64,000 bases of DNA from Streptomyces marincola. Its GTDB lineage: Bacteria > Actinomycetota > Actinomycetes > Streptomycetales > Streptomycetaceae. Below, piece by piece: positions 7,829 to 16,068 of this stretch. Under the pieces are notes generated by a model, which saw only the letters and a list, made by a program, of their open reading frames with translations, had not been told where the DNA came from and did not search any database. Positions within the stretch are counted from its first letter, which is position 1, and every line of letters starts with the position of its first letter. A program made the translations under genes and the position numbers. The stretch is from contig NZ_CP084541.1 in NCBI RefSeq assembly GCF_020410765.1, forward strand, positions 4,607,001-4,671,000, given 5' to 3'.

Positions 7829-9274
7829 GGAGCACAACTCCTCGACCAGGCGCTGGAGCTGCGCACCGTCGAGGTGGTCGCGGTGGGCGAGCCGGTTCCT
7901 GGCCTGGCGCAGGGTGCGCAGGCGGCGGCGCTCGGTGGCGGTGAGAGCGACGGCGCCGTCGCAGTGGGCGCTCCACATCCCGCCGAGCTCCATCAAGTCG
8001 ACGGCGGAACCCGCGGGTTCGGGTGCCGTGCCGGGCTCGCGGCGCGGACCGTAGTCCTGGGCGAGCCGGGCCAGGGGAACGCGTGCGCGCAGCCGGACCG
8101 TCGCGGTGAGCTGGTCCCTGGCGTCGTCGAGCAGCGGCAGCAGCACGTGGTTCTGCGCCAGCCACACCCTGGCGGCCACCGTCTGCCCGTGCGCGAGGTC
8201 GTGGGCCGGGTGGCGGCGGAGGCTGCCGTCCCAGCTGTCGACCGTGCCCGCGTTCCAGGCGGCGAGCAGGCTCTCGTCGGGGCGGTGGCCGCCCTGGGCC
8301 CGGTGCGGCGGGAGGGCCGCCGGCTCCGGGTGGTCGGCGAGCAGGTCGTGCAGCGCCGGCGCCAGGGTCTCCGGGCTGCCGTCCCGCCACCTGCGGGCCA
8401 GTGCGGCGGCCACGTCGAGGAACGGGCCGCACACTTCGGTGATCGTGGCCCGCGCGACCGCCTCGTGCACGCGCTGCCGTTCCGTCGTGGCGGCCAGGAG
8501 CGGGCGCGCCAGCGCGACGACCGTGGCGGTGTCGAGGCGGCCCGTGGTTCCCCACCACCAGTGCACCGCGATGTCTTCTCGGGCCAGCTGGTCTGGCAGC
8601 CCCGTCGGCAGGTCGTCGGTGGAGGCCACGACGAGCGCCCTGGGCCGGCGCCGCGGGGGGAGGCCGGCCTCCTTCGCCGTGGCCACCAGCCGCCGCAGCA
8701 GATGGGCGGCGGCGGACGGCACCGGCTCGCGCCAGGCCCTGACGACCACGGGCCGGGTCTCCGCGGTGCCGCTGCTGCCGCCGGTGAGCCGGGCCAGCAC
8801 GTCGCCCGTCGGGTCAGGGCCTGTGGCCGCCCGGCCGGTGAAGCGGAGCTCATCGGCCAGCCGTTCGAGCAGGCCCGCCAGTGCCTCCGCAGGGCCGGGC
8901 GGCCGAGGCGGCTCGGGCTCGTCGTGCGCCGAGGGCGCCAAGCGCACTGCGGGCGCGGGCAGGTCCGGCAATCCGTCGTCGGAGTCAGGCACGGGGGCCA
9001 GGCCCGACCACCGGCCGGGGGCGGGCGGCCGGGCCGGTGCCAGGGAACGCGCGGGGTCCCGGGCCGGGGGCGCGTCCGGCGGCACCAGCACGAAGTCGGA
9101 GAGTTCGTGCAGCACGTCGTCGAGCAGCCGGTCGGCCCGGCCCCGGTCGTCCAGCACCTTCCGGGGCAGCAGCCACAGGCAGCTGCGGCCGTTGTCCAGA
9201 TCGGCGAGCAGGCGGCCGAGCCACACCCTGACCCCCGGCAGGAGGACCTCGTCGGCGGCCGACGCGCCGATCAC
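7826..9274 (-). CDS. Partner of the STAND ATPase with C-terminal HEPN-like motif
   Basis: A 482-residue protein whose GTG start overlaps the ATPase stop by 4 bp, so the two are translated together. No family is recognisable for most of the chain. Residues about 5-45 (VRVWLGRLLADLDNGRSCLW) are followed by a Pro-rich linker near 70-110 and a mixed alpha/beta region with FxxxARPLLAATTERQR-type helices. The last 30 residues form two helices around R459-N-R-L-A-H464 (LRTLRQARNRLAHRDHLD). That fits the RNxxxH signature of HEPN ribonucleases and of HEPN-like adaptor domains. I infer an effector or RNA-cleaving partner of the ATPase. A purely structural role is possible. Confidence 0.65.
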   Translation of the reverse strand: MIGASAADEVLLPGVRVWLGRLLADLDNGRSCLWLLPRKVLDDRGRADRLLDDVLHELSDFVLVPPDAPPARDPARSLAPARPPAPGRWSGLAPVPDSDDGLPDLPAPAVRLAPSAHDEPEPPRPPGPAEALAGLLERLADELRFTGRAATGPDPTGDVLARLTGGSSGTAETRPVVVRAWREPVPSAAAHLLRRLVATAKEAGLPPRRRPRALVVASTDDLPTGLPDQLAREDIAVHWWWGTTGRLDTATVVALARPLLAATTERQRVHEAVARATITEVCGPFLDVAAALARRWRDGSPETLAPALHDLLADHPEPAALPPHRAQGGHRPDESLLAAWNAGTVDSWDGSLRRHPAHDLAHGQTVAARVWLAQNHVLLPLLDDARDQLTATVRLRARVPLARLAQDYGPRREPGTAPEPAGSAVDLMELGGMWSAHCDGAVALTATERRRLRTLRQARNRLAHRDHLDGAQLQRLVEELCS

Positions 9275-12200
9275 GGCGCCTTGCCCGCCGTGGTGAGCGC
9301 GCGGAAGGTGACGAGGTCGAGCGCGTACCCGTCCTCGCCGTCGTCCAGCACGCCGTAGTCGGCGAGCCGGTCGGTGAACGAGGCCGCCTGGGCCAGCTCC
9401 AGGTCGGTCACGGCGGCGATGTCCCCGTGGTTGCTGCCCTGGCCCGGTTCCAGGTACGCCACCCAGGTGGCCAGGAGACTCCGCATCTCCGGGGTGAGTT
9501 CGACCCGGTCGAGATGGGTGCGGGCGACTTCCGCCTTGGCGCACTGGGCCTGGATCGCCTCCAGGGCGGCCTCCAGGGTGAACCCGCCCCGGGTGGCGTA
9601 GTCGACGGTGCGTTCCACGAGGCTGGGCCAGCCGCCGGTCGCCTCCATCAGCAGGCGCCGCTTGTCCGGGGTGTCGAACGGGCACTCGGGCCAGGCCCGC
9701 AGGCTGTCGGCGTTCCACCGCTCCGGCCGCAGTACCCGGGTCACCCGTTCGTCCCTGAGCACGTCCTGCGCCCGCGGATCGATCAGAACGACGCCCGCCC
9801 GCGGCGGCGCCGCCTTGCCGCGCACCGTGTGCTGGTGCAGCCGGTCCAGGGTCTGTTCGAGCGTTTCCATGCCGCAGTACCGCAGGTCGGCGAAGACCAC
9901 GCTGGGGCCCTTGCCCCGCGTGTCGGCGGTCAGCACGTCCACGAGCGTGTCCGGGGCGGCGGTGTGCACGGTCAGGCCCCGCGCGTCCGCGTAGGAGCGG
10001 ATCGCCGGCTCCATCAGCTCGGGGCCGTGGGCCTTCGTCAGGCAGACCAGGCTGAGCCCCGGACTGGTCGCCTCGTACAGCTGCTGCTCGGTGAGCGGGC
10101 TGTACCGGTGCGTGCCGGACCGTTCGCCGGACCCGAGCAGCCGCCGGGAGAACCGCGGGTTGTAGTCGTAGGGCAGGCTGAACTCGGTCTGCCGCAGCTC
10201 CAGTTCGAGATCCTTGCGGGTCCCGAGCATGTGCACCACGTTGGGGCTGCGCACCGCGTAGTGCCGGCGGTCGGCCTGCTGGATCAGCAGGCCGAGCCCC
10301 ACCATCTCCTCCAGGTAGATCCGCACGTCGCTCGCGGTCAGCCGGCGGAAGCCCTCCGGCCAGTTCCGCTTGGCCTCGTTGAGGAGTTCGTCGGCGTCGT
10401 AGCCGTGCCGGAAGCCGTCGGCCTGGCTGCGCAGGGCGATCACCAGCGCGAGGACCCGGTACCTGTCCTCCAGGTTGATGGTCAGCCGCAGCCGCTCCGC
10501 GATGTGCCGGTGCACCTCGGGCGAGCCCGCCACCGTGCGGACGTCCTCCTCGGTGACCGTGACCGGCCACTGCGCCGAGCCGAGCGGCTTGTCCCGCAGC
10601 GCGGTGACCAGGCGCTCGCAGAAGATCTGCACCAGGCACGCCTGGTAGTTGGTCGCGGCCAGCACCCGCCAGACCAGCTCGGGGCGTTCGAAGCGGTAAC
10701 CGAAGGCCGCCATCGGCTCGACCACGAGGCGCTGCGCCTCGGCCGGCTTGAGCGGGCCGATCAGCTCCTCGCCGCCGTGCGCCAGGGGGATGTTGGAGAG
10801 CCGGCTGAACCGCTGCACCTGGTGCAGGCCGGCGAAGACCACCTTGAAACGCCGGTCGGTGCTGTCCATCAGCCCCTTGAGCCGGGCCACGTTGGCGAAC
10901 GTGCCCTCGCCCCCGCTGCCGCGGACCGACTTGGAGTCCGCGGTCAGGAAGGCGTCCGCCTCGTCGGCGAGGACCAGCACGCGCCGTTCGCGGTTCTCCT
11001 CAAGCCAGCGGCGGACCTGTTCGAGGAGCACGTCGGGGGAGCCCGCCGCGGACACCTTGGGGCCCAGCACCCCGACGCGCTTGAGCTCCGTGGCCAGCAC
11101 CGGCCAGACGCGTTCCGCCGGTTCCGCCTCGCCCACCCCGCGCGCCTTCAGGTCCAGGTAGACCGCCTTGTGGTCGGGGGTCGAGGGGAAATCGGCCTCC
11201 ACCTTCCGCAGCAGCGCGGACTTGCCCAACTGGCGTCCGCCGTACAGGAAGAGAGCCCCCAGCCGGTCCGTGACCGCGGCGATCTCCCGGGTCCGGCCGT
11301 AGAAGACCTCCGGCGGGACGAGCCCGGCCACGAAGGGGGTGTACGGGTTGAACCCGGTCCAGGGCAGCGTCACGCGCTGGAGGGCGCGGAACGAGCGGGG
11401 CGAGCGCGCCGCGACCCACCCGAGCACGGCGGGGTCCACGACCAGCGCCTGCTGCGCCGAGGCCCGCGCGCGCACGGCCATCGCCCGGCGGCCCGCCATG
11501 CCCAGCGGGTACAGGTAGAGGATGACGCACGCCCCGGCGTCGCTGCGGTCGAGCAGTTCCAGAGGACTGCGCCCGCGCTGCTCGTCCGACACCACCAGGA
11601 CCGTGTACGTCGTGGCCGTCGACCCGAGTTCCGCGACGTACCCGGGCGCACTCTCGCTCGCGCGCAGTTTCGCCGTCAGTCTGAGGGTGCCGCGGAACTG
11701 GCGGCTGTCGTCGCGGGCCGGCGTCTTCTGGCCCTCCAGGCCGAGCAGCCGCAGCACGGTCGGCACGTGCTTCTGCCACTCGCTGCCGCGGGTGGACGGC
11801 TTGCTGAGCGCGTCCCAGGAGTGGAGGCCGACCGCCGCCGCCTCCGTCAGCGGCTGGCCGTCCGCGTAGTGCTCGGCCCACGGCACTGCGGAGAAGCCCT
11901 GCTGGCCCGCCTTCACCGGCGTGACGGAGTCGAGGCCGGCCACGAACCGCTCCAGGTCGTCCGTGCTGTGTTCCGTGCCGCTCCACCCCGGCAGGACGTC
12001 CCCCTTGCGCAGCAGCGCCAGGCACTCCTCGGCCGTGACCGTGTCGCCCGTCTCCAGCAGGGCGAACAGCCGCTTGCGGTCCGCCTCGGTGAGGGGCAGG
12101 GCATCGAGCTGCTCGCGCAGCCGCCGCACGTACGCGTGGACCCGGTCCCGCAGCTCCTCCTCAAGCCGGCGGATGGCGTCCACCGTGGACCGGAACGCGC

Positions 12201-15027
12201 CGTCCGGCGCCGGCCGCTCCAGGCGTTCGAGCCGGCTCACCAGGTGCTGCTCGCTCACCAGATCGAGGCTCTGGGTGCGCAGCTCGGCGAGCAGCCCCGC
12301 GGCGACGCGGTGGGTCTCCGCCCGCACGTTCGCCCAACGGGCCCACTGCGCGTCACGCCGGGCCCGCCAGTCCGAGGGCAGCGCCTCGGGGCCGGCGCCG
12401 GCCGCTGGCACGAGCCCCTGTTCCAGGGCGTCGACCAGGGCGTCCGCGAGGTGCAGGTCTCCCCGCTCGGCGTAGGCGCCCGCGACACCGGCCGCGTCCA
12501 CCGGCTCAAGCAGCGACAGCACCGCACGGAAGAAGCCGGGCGCCCCCGGGTCGGGCGCGCCGCCCGGCGTCCTGGGCAGGTCCGCCGCGGCCAGGAGCGC
12601 CTCCGCGCCGGGGACGAGACCGGCGTCCGGGAGCGGCTGACCGCGCTCGTCGGTGGCCTCGGGCACCCGCCGGGACACGGGCGGACGGCCCTCGCCGGCC
12701 AGCCAGCGCCGCAGGCACAGCAGCGCCGCCCCCTCGACGCCCCGGGGCGGCGGCAGGTCGCGCACCTTCGCGAGCGCGTGGCCCAGAGCGGTGACGGTGT
12801 CGCTGCGCTCCTCGACGCCCGGCGCGGCGAGGGCGCGGGCCCTGGAAAGGAGCGAGACGACCTGGTCGATCCGGCTGAGCAGGGAGCGCTTGGCCTTGGC
12901 CTCGATGGGCTCCTTGGCCTGCTTGGGGGTGCGGATCGCCGCGTCGGCCTCCTCGATGACGCGTTCGAAGGAGTCCCGTTTCCGGAAGGGCGCCTGCGCC
13001 TCGTCGAGCACGGAGGCGTCCGCCCGGCCGGACGCCCAGAGCCTGACGGCTTCGAGCGCGCGCCCCAGCGGCTGCTCCGGGCGCATCAGCAGGTTCTGCA
13101 CCTGGGTGGCCCGCGCATAGCCGATCTTGCGCTTCGGCAGGTCGACCCGCAGCCGTTCCGCCTCGTCGGCGAGTGCGGAACGGGTCAGGGTCGGGCCCGT
13201 CTCCGTGCCCAGGGACAGCGTGGCCGGGTCCGCGCGCTGGTACTGCCGCAGTACGTCGATGGCGCAGCGCAGCAGCCGGCTCCACGGGCCGGAGAGGGAG
13301 GCGCAGGGGTCCGTCTGGAGCAGCAGGTCGTTCGGCCAGCCGACGATCAGCCCGGCGCGGACGGAGGCGACGGCCGCGAGGACCAGGGCGGGCCGGTCGC
13401 CCTGCACGCTCTCCAGGTCGGGCGCGAACCGGGTCATCACGGGCGTCGCGTCCTCGGGCGTGTCGCAGGAGAAGGCGGCGTCGGCGAACGCCAGGCACTC
13501 CGCCCGGTGCGCGGGTTCGTCGGACGCCGCGGTCAGCCAGTAGGACTCCTGGAAGCGGCCCGCGCTCACGAGCCGTTCGACGGGGGAGGCGGTGGGAGCG
13601 CCGCCGCCGGTCCCGTCCGCGGGCCCGTACCAGGGCAGCACCGGCTCCGCGCGCGGCGCGGGAACGGGGTCATCCGCGGCGTGCGGCGGGGCGGCGGCGG
13701 GCGGTCCGGGGTCCGGGGTGCGCGCCGGCGCCTCCGCGTGCCCGGGCTCGGCCGGCTCCCGCGCGGGCGCGGCGGGTGCCGTGCTGTCCGTGCCGCGGCC
13801 CGGCGCCGGCTCCCGCGCGGGCCGGTGGGGTCGCGCGGGCGGGTCCTGCGGCGCGGGCGCCGCGGCCCCGGCGGCGGCCTCGGCCTGCGCCGGGGCCCGG
13901 GGCGGCTGTTCGGCCGGTGGCCGGGACCGGCCGCCGTCGGCCGCGGCCCTCGGGGCCGGCACCGCCGGCTCCTCGGGGCCGGGGCGGACGCCGGCGGCCA
14001 GTTCCGCGATGTCGGCGCCGAGCGTCCGCACCGTCGCGCGCAGGGATTCCGTGTAGGCGCCGCCGCCGCTCTGCTCGGCCTGCTCCAGCACGCGCAGCAG
14101 GTCCTGCCGTTGCCGGTCGAGTGTGGCGAGGCGCTCCCTGCGCTCGGCCTCCCGCTCCTGTTCCCGTTCGAGCGCGTCCACGACGTCCTGGAGCGTGCCG
14201 AAACCTTGGTCCGCGGCCCAGTCGCCTCCCGCGCCCCGCACCAGGCCGGCCACGGCCTCGCGCTCCCGCGCCCATGCGGCGGCCTCCTCGGCGACGGCGC
14301 CGGGCAGCGGGAACCCCGCGGAGACCCGGTCCGCGGCGGCGCGCAGCACGTCGGCGAACGCCGTGGCGCGGGCGCGCAGCGCGGCCGCGGCCCCGGCCGG
14401 GCCGCCCGGGGTCCCGGCCGCGCCCGCGACGGGGCGGGGGGCGGCCTCCGCGCCCTCGGCCTGCTCGTTCGTCACGGTGCCTCCCGTGTCGCGTGGCCGC
14501 GGCGGGGCGTCCGCGTCGGCCACCTGGCCGACCGGGCCCGTGCCGGGGGTGTGGGCGTGGTGGTGGTCGTCGGGCACGGCGGCCCAGTCGGCGCCGGGCC
14601 GGTCCGCGGCGTCGAGCAGCCGGTCCCAGTGCCGCTCGGTCAGCGGCTGCGCGGGGGTGCCGTCCGCAAGCAGCAGGGAGTACAGGGTGAGCCGGGCAAG
14701 CACCGGGGGCATGGACGCGGCCATCGCTTCGAGGGCGTCCAGGTCCGGCCCGGCGGGAGCGGCCGGGCGTTCCCCCGTCCGATGGGCCCAGAGGTGCTCG
14801 GCGTGGCGGGCCGCCGCGTCGGCCACGGGCTTGAGGTCGCGCGGATGGGCCCGGCTCAGCCACGCGCGGGCCGCGAGCAGTTCGCGGCGGCCCACGCGCG
14901 GGTGCGGGCCGCGGAGGGAGATCCTGGCCCACTGGGGCAGGGGGCCGGGTATCAGGACCAGTTCACGCAGCTCTACGTCGTCGAGCCCGGCCAACCAGGC
15001 CTTCAAACTCCCGCCCGCCCTCGCCAT
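9271..15027 (-). CDS. Giant STAND-like P-loop ATPase, candidate conflict-system sensor
   Basis: A 1918-residue protein. In order: a small N-terminal helical region (1-100); a coiled coil near 276-312 (ALEREQEREAERRERLATLD); a Pro/Ala-rich linker at about 345-470; a long helical region to about 1060; a mixed domain to 1220; then an NPYTPF...FYGRTREI lead-in at about 1221-1245 to an archaeal-ATPase/STAND NTPase. Walker A is GGRQLGKS (Lys1269) and Walker B VLVLADEAD (Asp1355, Glu1356), followed by a winged-helix-like segment (YLEEMVGLGLLIQQADRRHY). The last 260 residues resemble a second ATPase module with no P-loop (SVVFADLRY near 1710, TGGWPSLVER near 1795). Architecture and the HEPN-like partner suggest an intracellular sensor that triggers an effector. 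This is inference; no function is recorded to my knowledge. Confidence 0.7.
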   Translation of the reverse strand: MARAGGSLKAWLAGLDDVELRELVLIPGPLPQWARISLRGPHPRVGRRELLAARAWLSRAHPRDLKPVADAAARHAEHLWAHRTGERPAAPAGPDLDALEAMAASMPPVLARLTLYSLLLADGTPAQPLTERHWDRLLDAADRPGADWAAVPDDHHHAHTPGTGPVGQVADADAPPRPRDTGGTVTNEQAEGAEAAPRPVAGAAGTPGGPAGAAAALRARATAFADVLRAAADRVSAGFPLPGAVAEEAAAWAREREAVAGLVRGAGGDWAADQGFGTLQDVVDALEREQEREAERRERLATLDRQRQDLLRVLEQAEQSGGGAYTESLRATVRTLGADIAELAAGVRPGPEEPAVPAPRAAADGGRSRPPAEQPPRAPAQAEAAAGAAAPAPQDPPARPHRPAREPAPGRGTDSTAPAAPAREPAEPGHAEAPARTPDPGPPAAAPPHAADDPVPAPRAEPVLPWYGPADGTGGGAPTASPVERLVSAGRFQESYWLTAASDEPAHRAECLAFADAAFSCDTPEDATPVMTRFAPDLESVQGDRPALVLAAVASVRAGLIVGWPNDLLLQTDPCASLSGPWSRLLRCAIDVLRQYQRADPATLSLGTETGPTLTRSALADEAERLRVDLPKRKIGYARATQVQNLLMRPEQPLGRALEAVRLWASGRADASVLDEAQAPFRKRDSFERVIEEADAAIRTPKQAKEPIEAKAKRSLLSRIDQVVSLLSRARALAAPGVEERSDTVTALGHALAKVRDLPPPRGVEGAALLCLRRWLAGEGRPPVSRRVPEATDERGQPLPDAGLVPGAEALLAAADLPRTPGGAPDPGAPGFFRAVLSLLEPVDAAGVAGAYAERGDLHLADALVDALEQGLVPAAGAGPEALPSDWRARRDAQWARWANVRAETHRVAAGLLAELRTQSLDLVSEQHLVSRLERLERPAPDGAFRSTVDAIRRLEEELRDRVHAYVRRLREQLDALPLTEADRKRLFALLETGDTVTAEECLALLRKGDVLPGWSGTEHSTDDLERFVAGLDSVTPVKAGQQGFSAVPWAEHYADGQPLTEAAAVGLHSWDALSKPSTRGSEWQKHVPTVLRLLGLEGQKTPARDDSRQFRGTLRLTAKLRASESAPGYVAELGSTATTYTVLVVSDEQRGRSPLELLDRSDAGACVILYLYPLGMAGRRAMAVRARASAQQALVVDPAVLGWVAARSPRSFRALQRVTLPWTGFNPYTPFVAGLVPPEVFYGRTREIAAVTDRLGALFLYGGRQLGKSALLRKVEADFPSTPDHKAVYLDLKARGVGEAEPAERVWPVLATELKRVGVLGPKVSAAGSPDVLLEQVRRWLEENRERRVLVLADEADAFLTADSKSVRGSGGEGTFANVARLKGLMDSTDRRFKVVFAGLHQVQRFSRLSNIPLAHGGEELIGPLKPAEAQRLVVEPMAAFGYRFERPELVWRVLAATNYQACLVQIFCERLVTALRDKPLGSAQWPVTVTEEDVRTVAGSPEVHRHIAERLRLTINLEDRYRVLALVIALRSQADGFRHGYDADELLNEAKRNWPEGFRRLTASDVRIYLEEMVGLGLLIQQADRRHYAVRSPNVVHMLGTRKDLELELRQTEFSLPYDYNPRFSRRLLGSGERSGTHRYSPLTEQQLYEATSPGLSLVCLTKAHGPELMEPAIRSYADARGLTVHTAAPDTLVDVLTADTRGKGPSVVFADLRYCGMETLEQTLDRLHQHTVRGKAAPPRAGVVLIDPRAQDVLRDERVTRVLRPERWNADSLRAWPECPFDTPDKRRLLMEATGGWPSLVERTVDYATRGGFTLEAALEAIQAQCAKAEVARTHLDRVELTPEMRSLLATWVAYLEPGQGSNHGDIAAVTDLELAQAASFTDRLADYGVLDDGEDGYALDLVTFRALTTAGKAP

Positions 15028-15203
15028 GGCGGGATACTGCCAGACCGCTCCGTGGGGACCAAGTCCGGCGGTGGGCGCCGCACCGGCCGTGGGGGACGCG
15101 GAGGAACGCCGGGGGCGGCGGACCCCGGGTCAGGGCGGGCCGGGAGGCGGCGAGCGCCGCGGATTCGCACTTTCGTGCCCATGGGGCGGTGTGTGGCCAC
15201 GCG

Positions 15204-15239
15204 GGCCGGTCCGTGCCTCCCGGGCGGCACGGACCGGCC
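15204..15239 (-). terminator. Terminator of the I36 inhibitor gene
   Basis: Perfect 14-nt arms (15204-15217 and 15226-15239) with an 8-nt loop lie 8 bp after the stop of the inhibitor gene. The rest of the 219-bp gap to the ATPase gene shows no other feature. Confidence 0.65.
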
Positions 15240-15246
15240 GGCGCGG

Positions 15247-15621
15247 TCAGCAGGAGCCCATTTTGAAGCTGGTCATCTTGTCGTTGTAGTGCGAGGCGAC
15301 GGCGGCCTCGGACTTGCCCGGGGCGATGGAGAACATGCACCCCGTGTGGCCCGAGTGCTCGTAGACGCTGACGGTCCTGTTGGTGCGGTTCCAGTAGGAG
15401 GTCATGCGGTCGTTCATGTTGTTGCCGACGTTGGACACCGAGCCGGTGGACTGGAGAAAGCGGCCGGTGTAGCTGGAGTGCTCCCAGACGCAGAAGTGGC
15501 CGCTGGAGCACTGGCTCGAATCGGCGACCGCGGGCTGCGCGGTCAGGGAGGCGGTCGCCGCCGCGAAGGTCAGTGCCGCTCCCGCGGCCCACAGACGTGA
15601 GGTGATGCTCCGGATGCCCAT
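15247..15621 (-). CDS. Secreted peptidase inhibitor family I36 protein
   Basis: A 124-residue secreted protein with a signal peptide (MGIRSITSRLWAAGAALTFA, cleavage near AVA-DS) and a small beta/gamma-crystallin-like domain. The pattern CSSGHFCVWEHSSYTGRFLQ repeated by TVSVYEHSGHTGCMF, with four cysteines, is that of the SMPI-like I36 metalloprotease inhibitors of Streptomyces. AGAGGAGACCACC supplies a good ribosome-binding site. It probably protects the mycelium from, or modulates, extracellular proteases. Many relatives have never been tested, so inhibitory activity is assumed from the family. Confidence 0.85.
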   Translation of the reverse strand: MGIRSITSRLWAAGAALTFAAATASLTAQPAVADSSQCSSGHFCVWEHSSYTGRFLQSTGSVSNVGNNMNDRMTSYWNRTNRTVSVYEHSGHTGCMFSIAPGKSEAAVASHYNDKMTSFKMGSC

Positions 15622-15785
15622 GGTGGTCTCCTCTGTTCCCGGCCGCCCGTAGTGACGCCGTGTGTGCGAGCAAAGGCTAGGAGTGACGTGTACGGGTCGG
15701 CCAGGGGCCCGCGGTCGCGGCCCGTGGGCGCGATTGCCGCAACTCCTGTGCCGATATGGGTGTTTGACGCCTTGGCGGGAATTCC

Positions 15786-15809
15786 GAGGTCACCCGCGCG
15801 GGTGACCTC
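15786..15809. repeat. Perfect 24-bp palindrome, candidate operator
   Basis: The half-site GAGGTCACCCGC is followed directly by its exact complement. It lies about 165 bp upstream of the first I36 codon and 260 bp before the P450 start. It could be an operator for a dimeric regulator or a DNA cruciform; no matching regulator gene is adjacent. Confidence 0.5.
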
Positions 15810-15895
15810 CCGGTCAGGTGTCGCGGTCGGCTGGTGCGGGCGGGTGGCCGCCGCGCCCGGTGGGAATCGCGCGCCGTGAACGCCGGGAACGCCGG

Positions 15896-15924
15896 GAAAG
15901 GAGGGGCGTGCGCACCCCCCTTTC
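15896..15924 (+). terminator. GC-rich hairpin in the P450 leader
   Basis: GAAAGG and GGGG separated by one bulged A pair with CCCC and CCTTTC around an 8-nt loop, and an AT-rich run follows. In the + direction it could act as a terminator or attenuator upstream of the biosynthetic operon. Confidence 0.4.
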
Positions 15925-16068
15925 GATGATCCGATTAAATCTCTTATTGAATTCCCGTCGTTTTTCCTCTTCGCCGTATGGTCGCGCTGTCTCGCCGTCG
16001 GATAATCTCTGTCGGGAGCGCGCTCGGGCCACACTGTCATCAGGGGTGACGTGTCGGGAGGGGCTTGT

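Larger units (their letters stand above)
15622..16068. promoter_or_regulatory. Divergent control region of the I36 and P450 genes
   Basis: 447 bp without a gene. It holds a perfect 24-bp palindrome (15786-15809), a tandem GAACGCCGG pair, a strong hairpin (15896-15924) and an unusually AT-rich stretch around 15925-15975. GGGAGGGG before the P450 ATG is a clear ribosome-binding site. No promoter can be placed with confidence. Confidence 0.5.

Noticed and set aside
9271..15027. Assignment of the ATPase to a named defence family such as Avs or a known two-gene system
   Set aside because: The order of domains and the lack of a recognisable N-terminal nuclease or C-terminal TPR sensor do not match the Avs pattern, and no search could be run.
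9427..15600. A 2057-codon open frame on the plus strand opposite the giant ATPase gene
   Set aside because: It is a mirror of the GC-rich codon pattern of the minus-strand gene. Its product is Arg/Gly/Pro/Val-rich with no recognisable domain, and the minus strand has Walker motifs and coupled start/stop signals.
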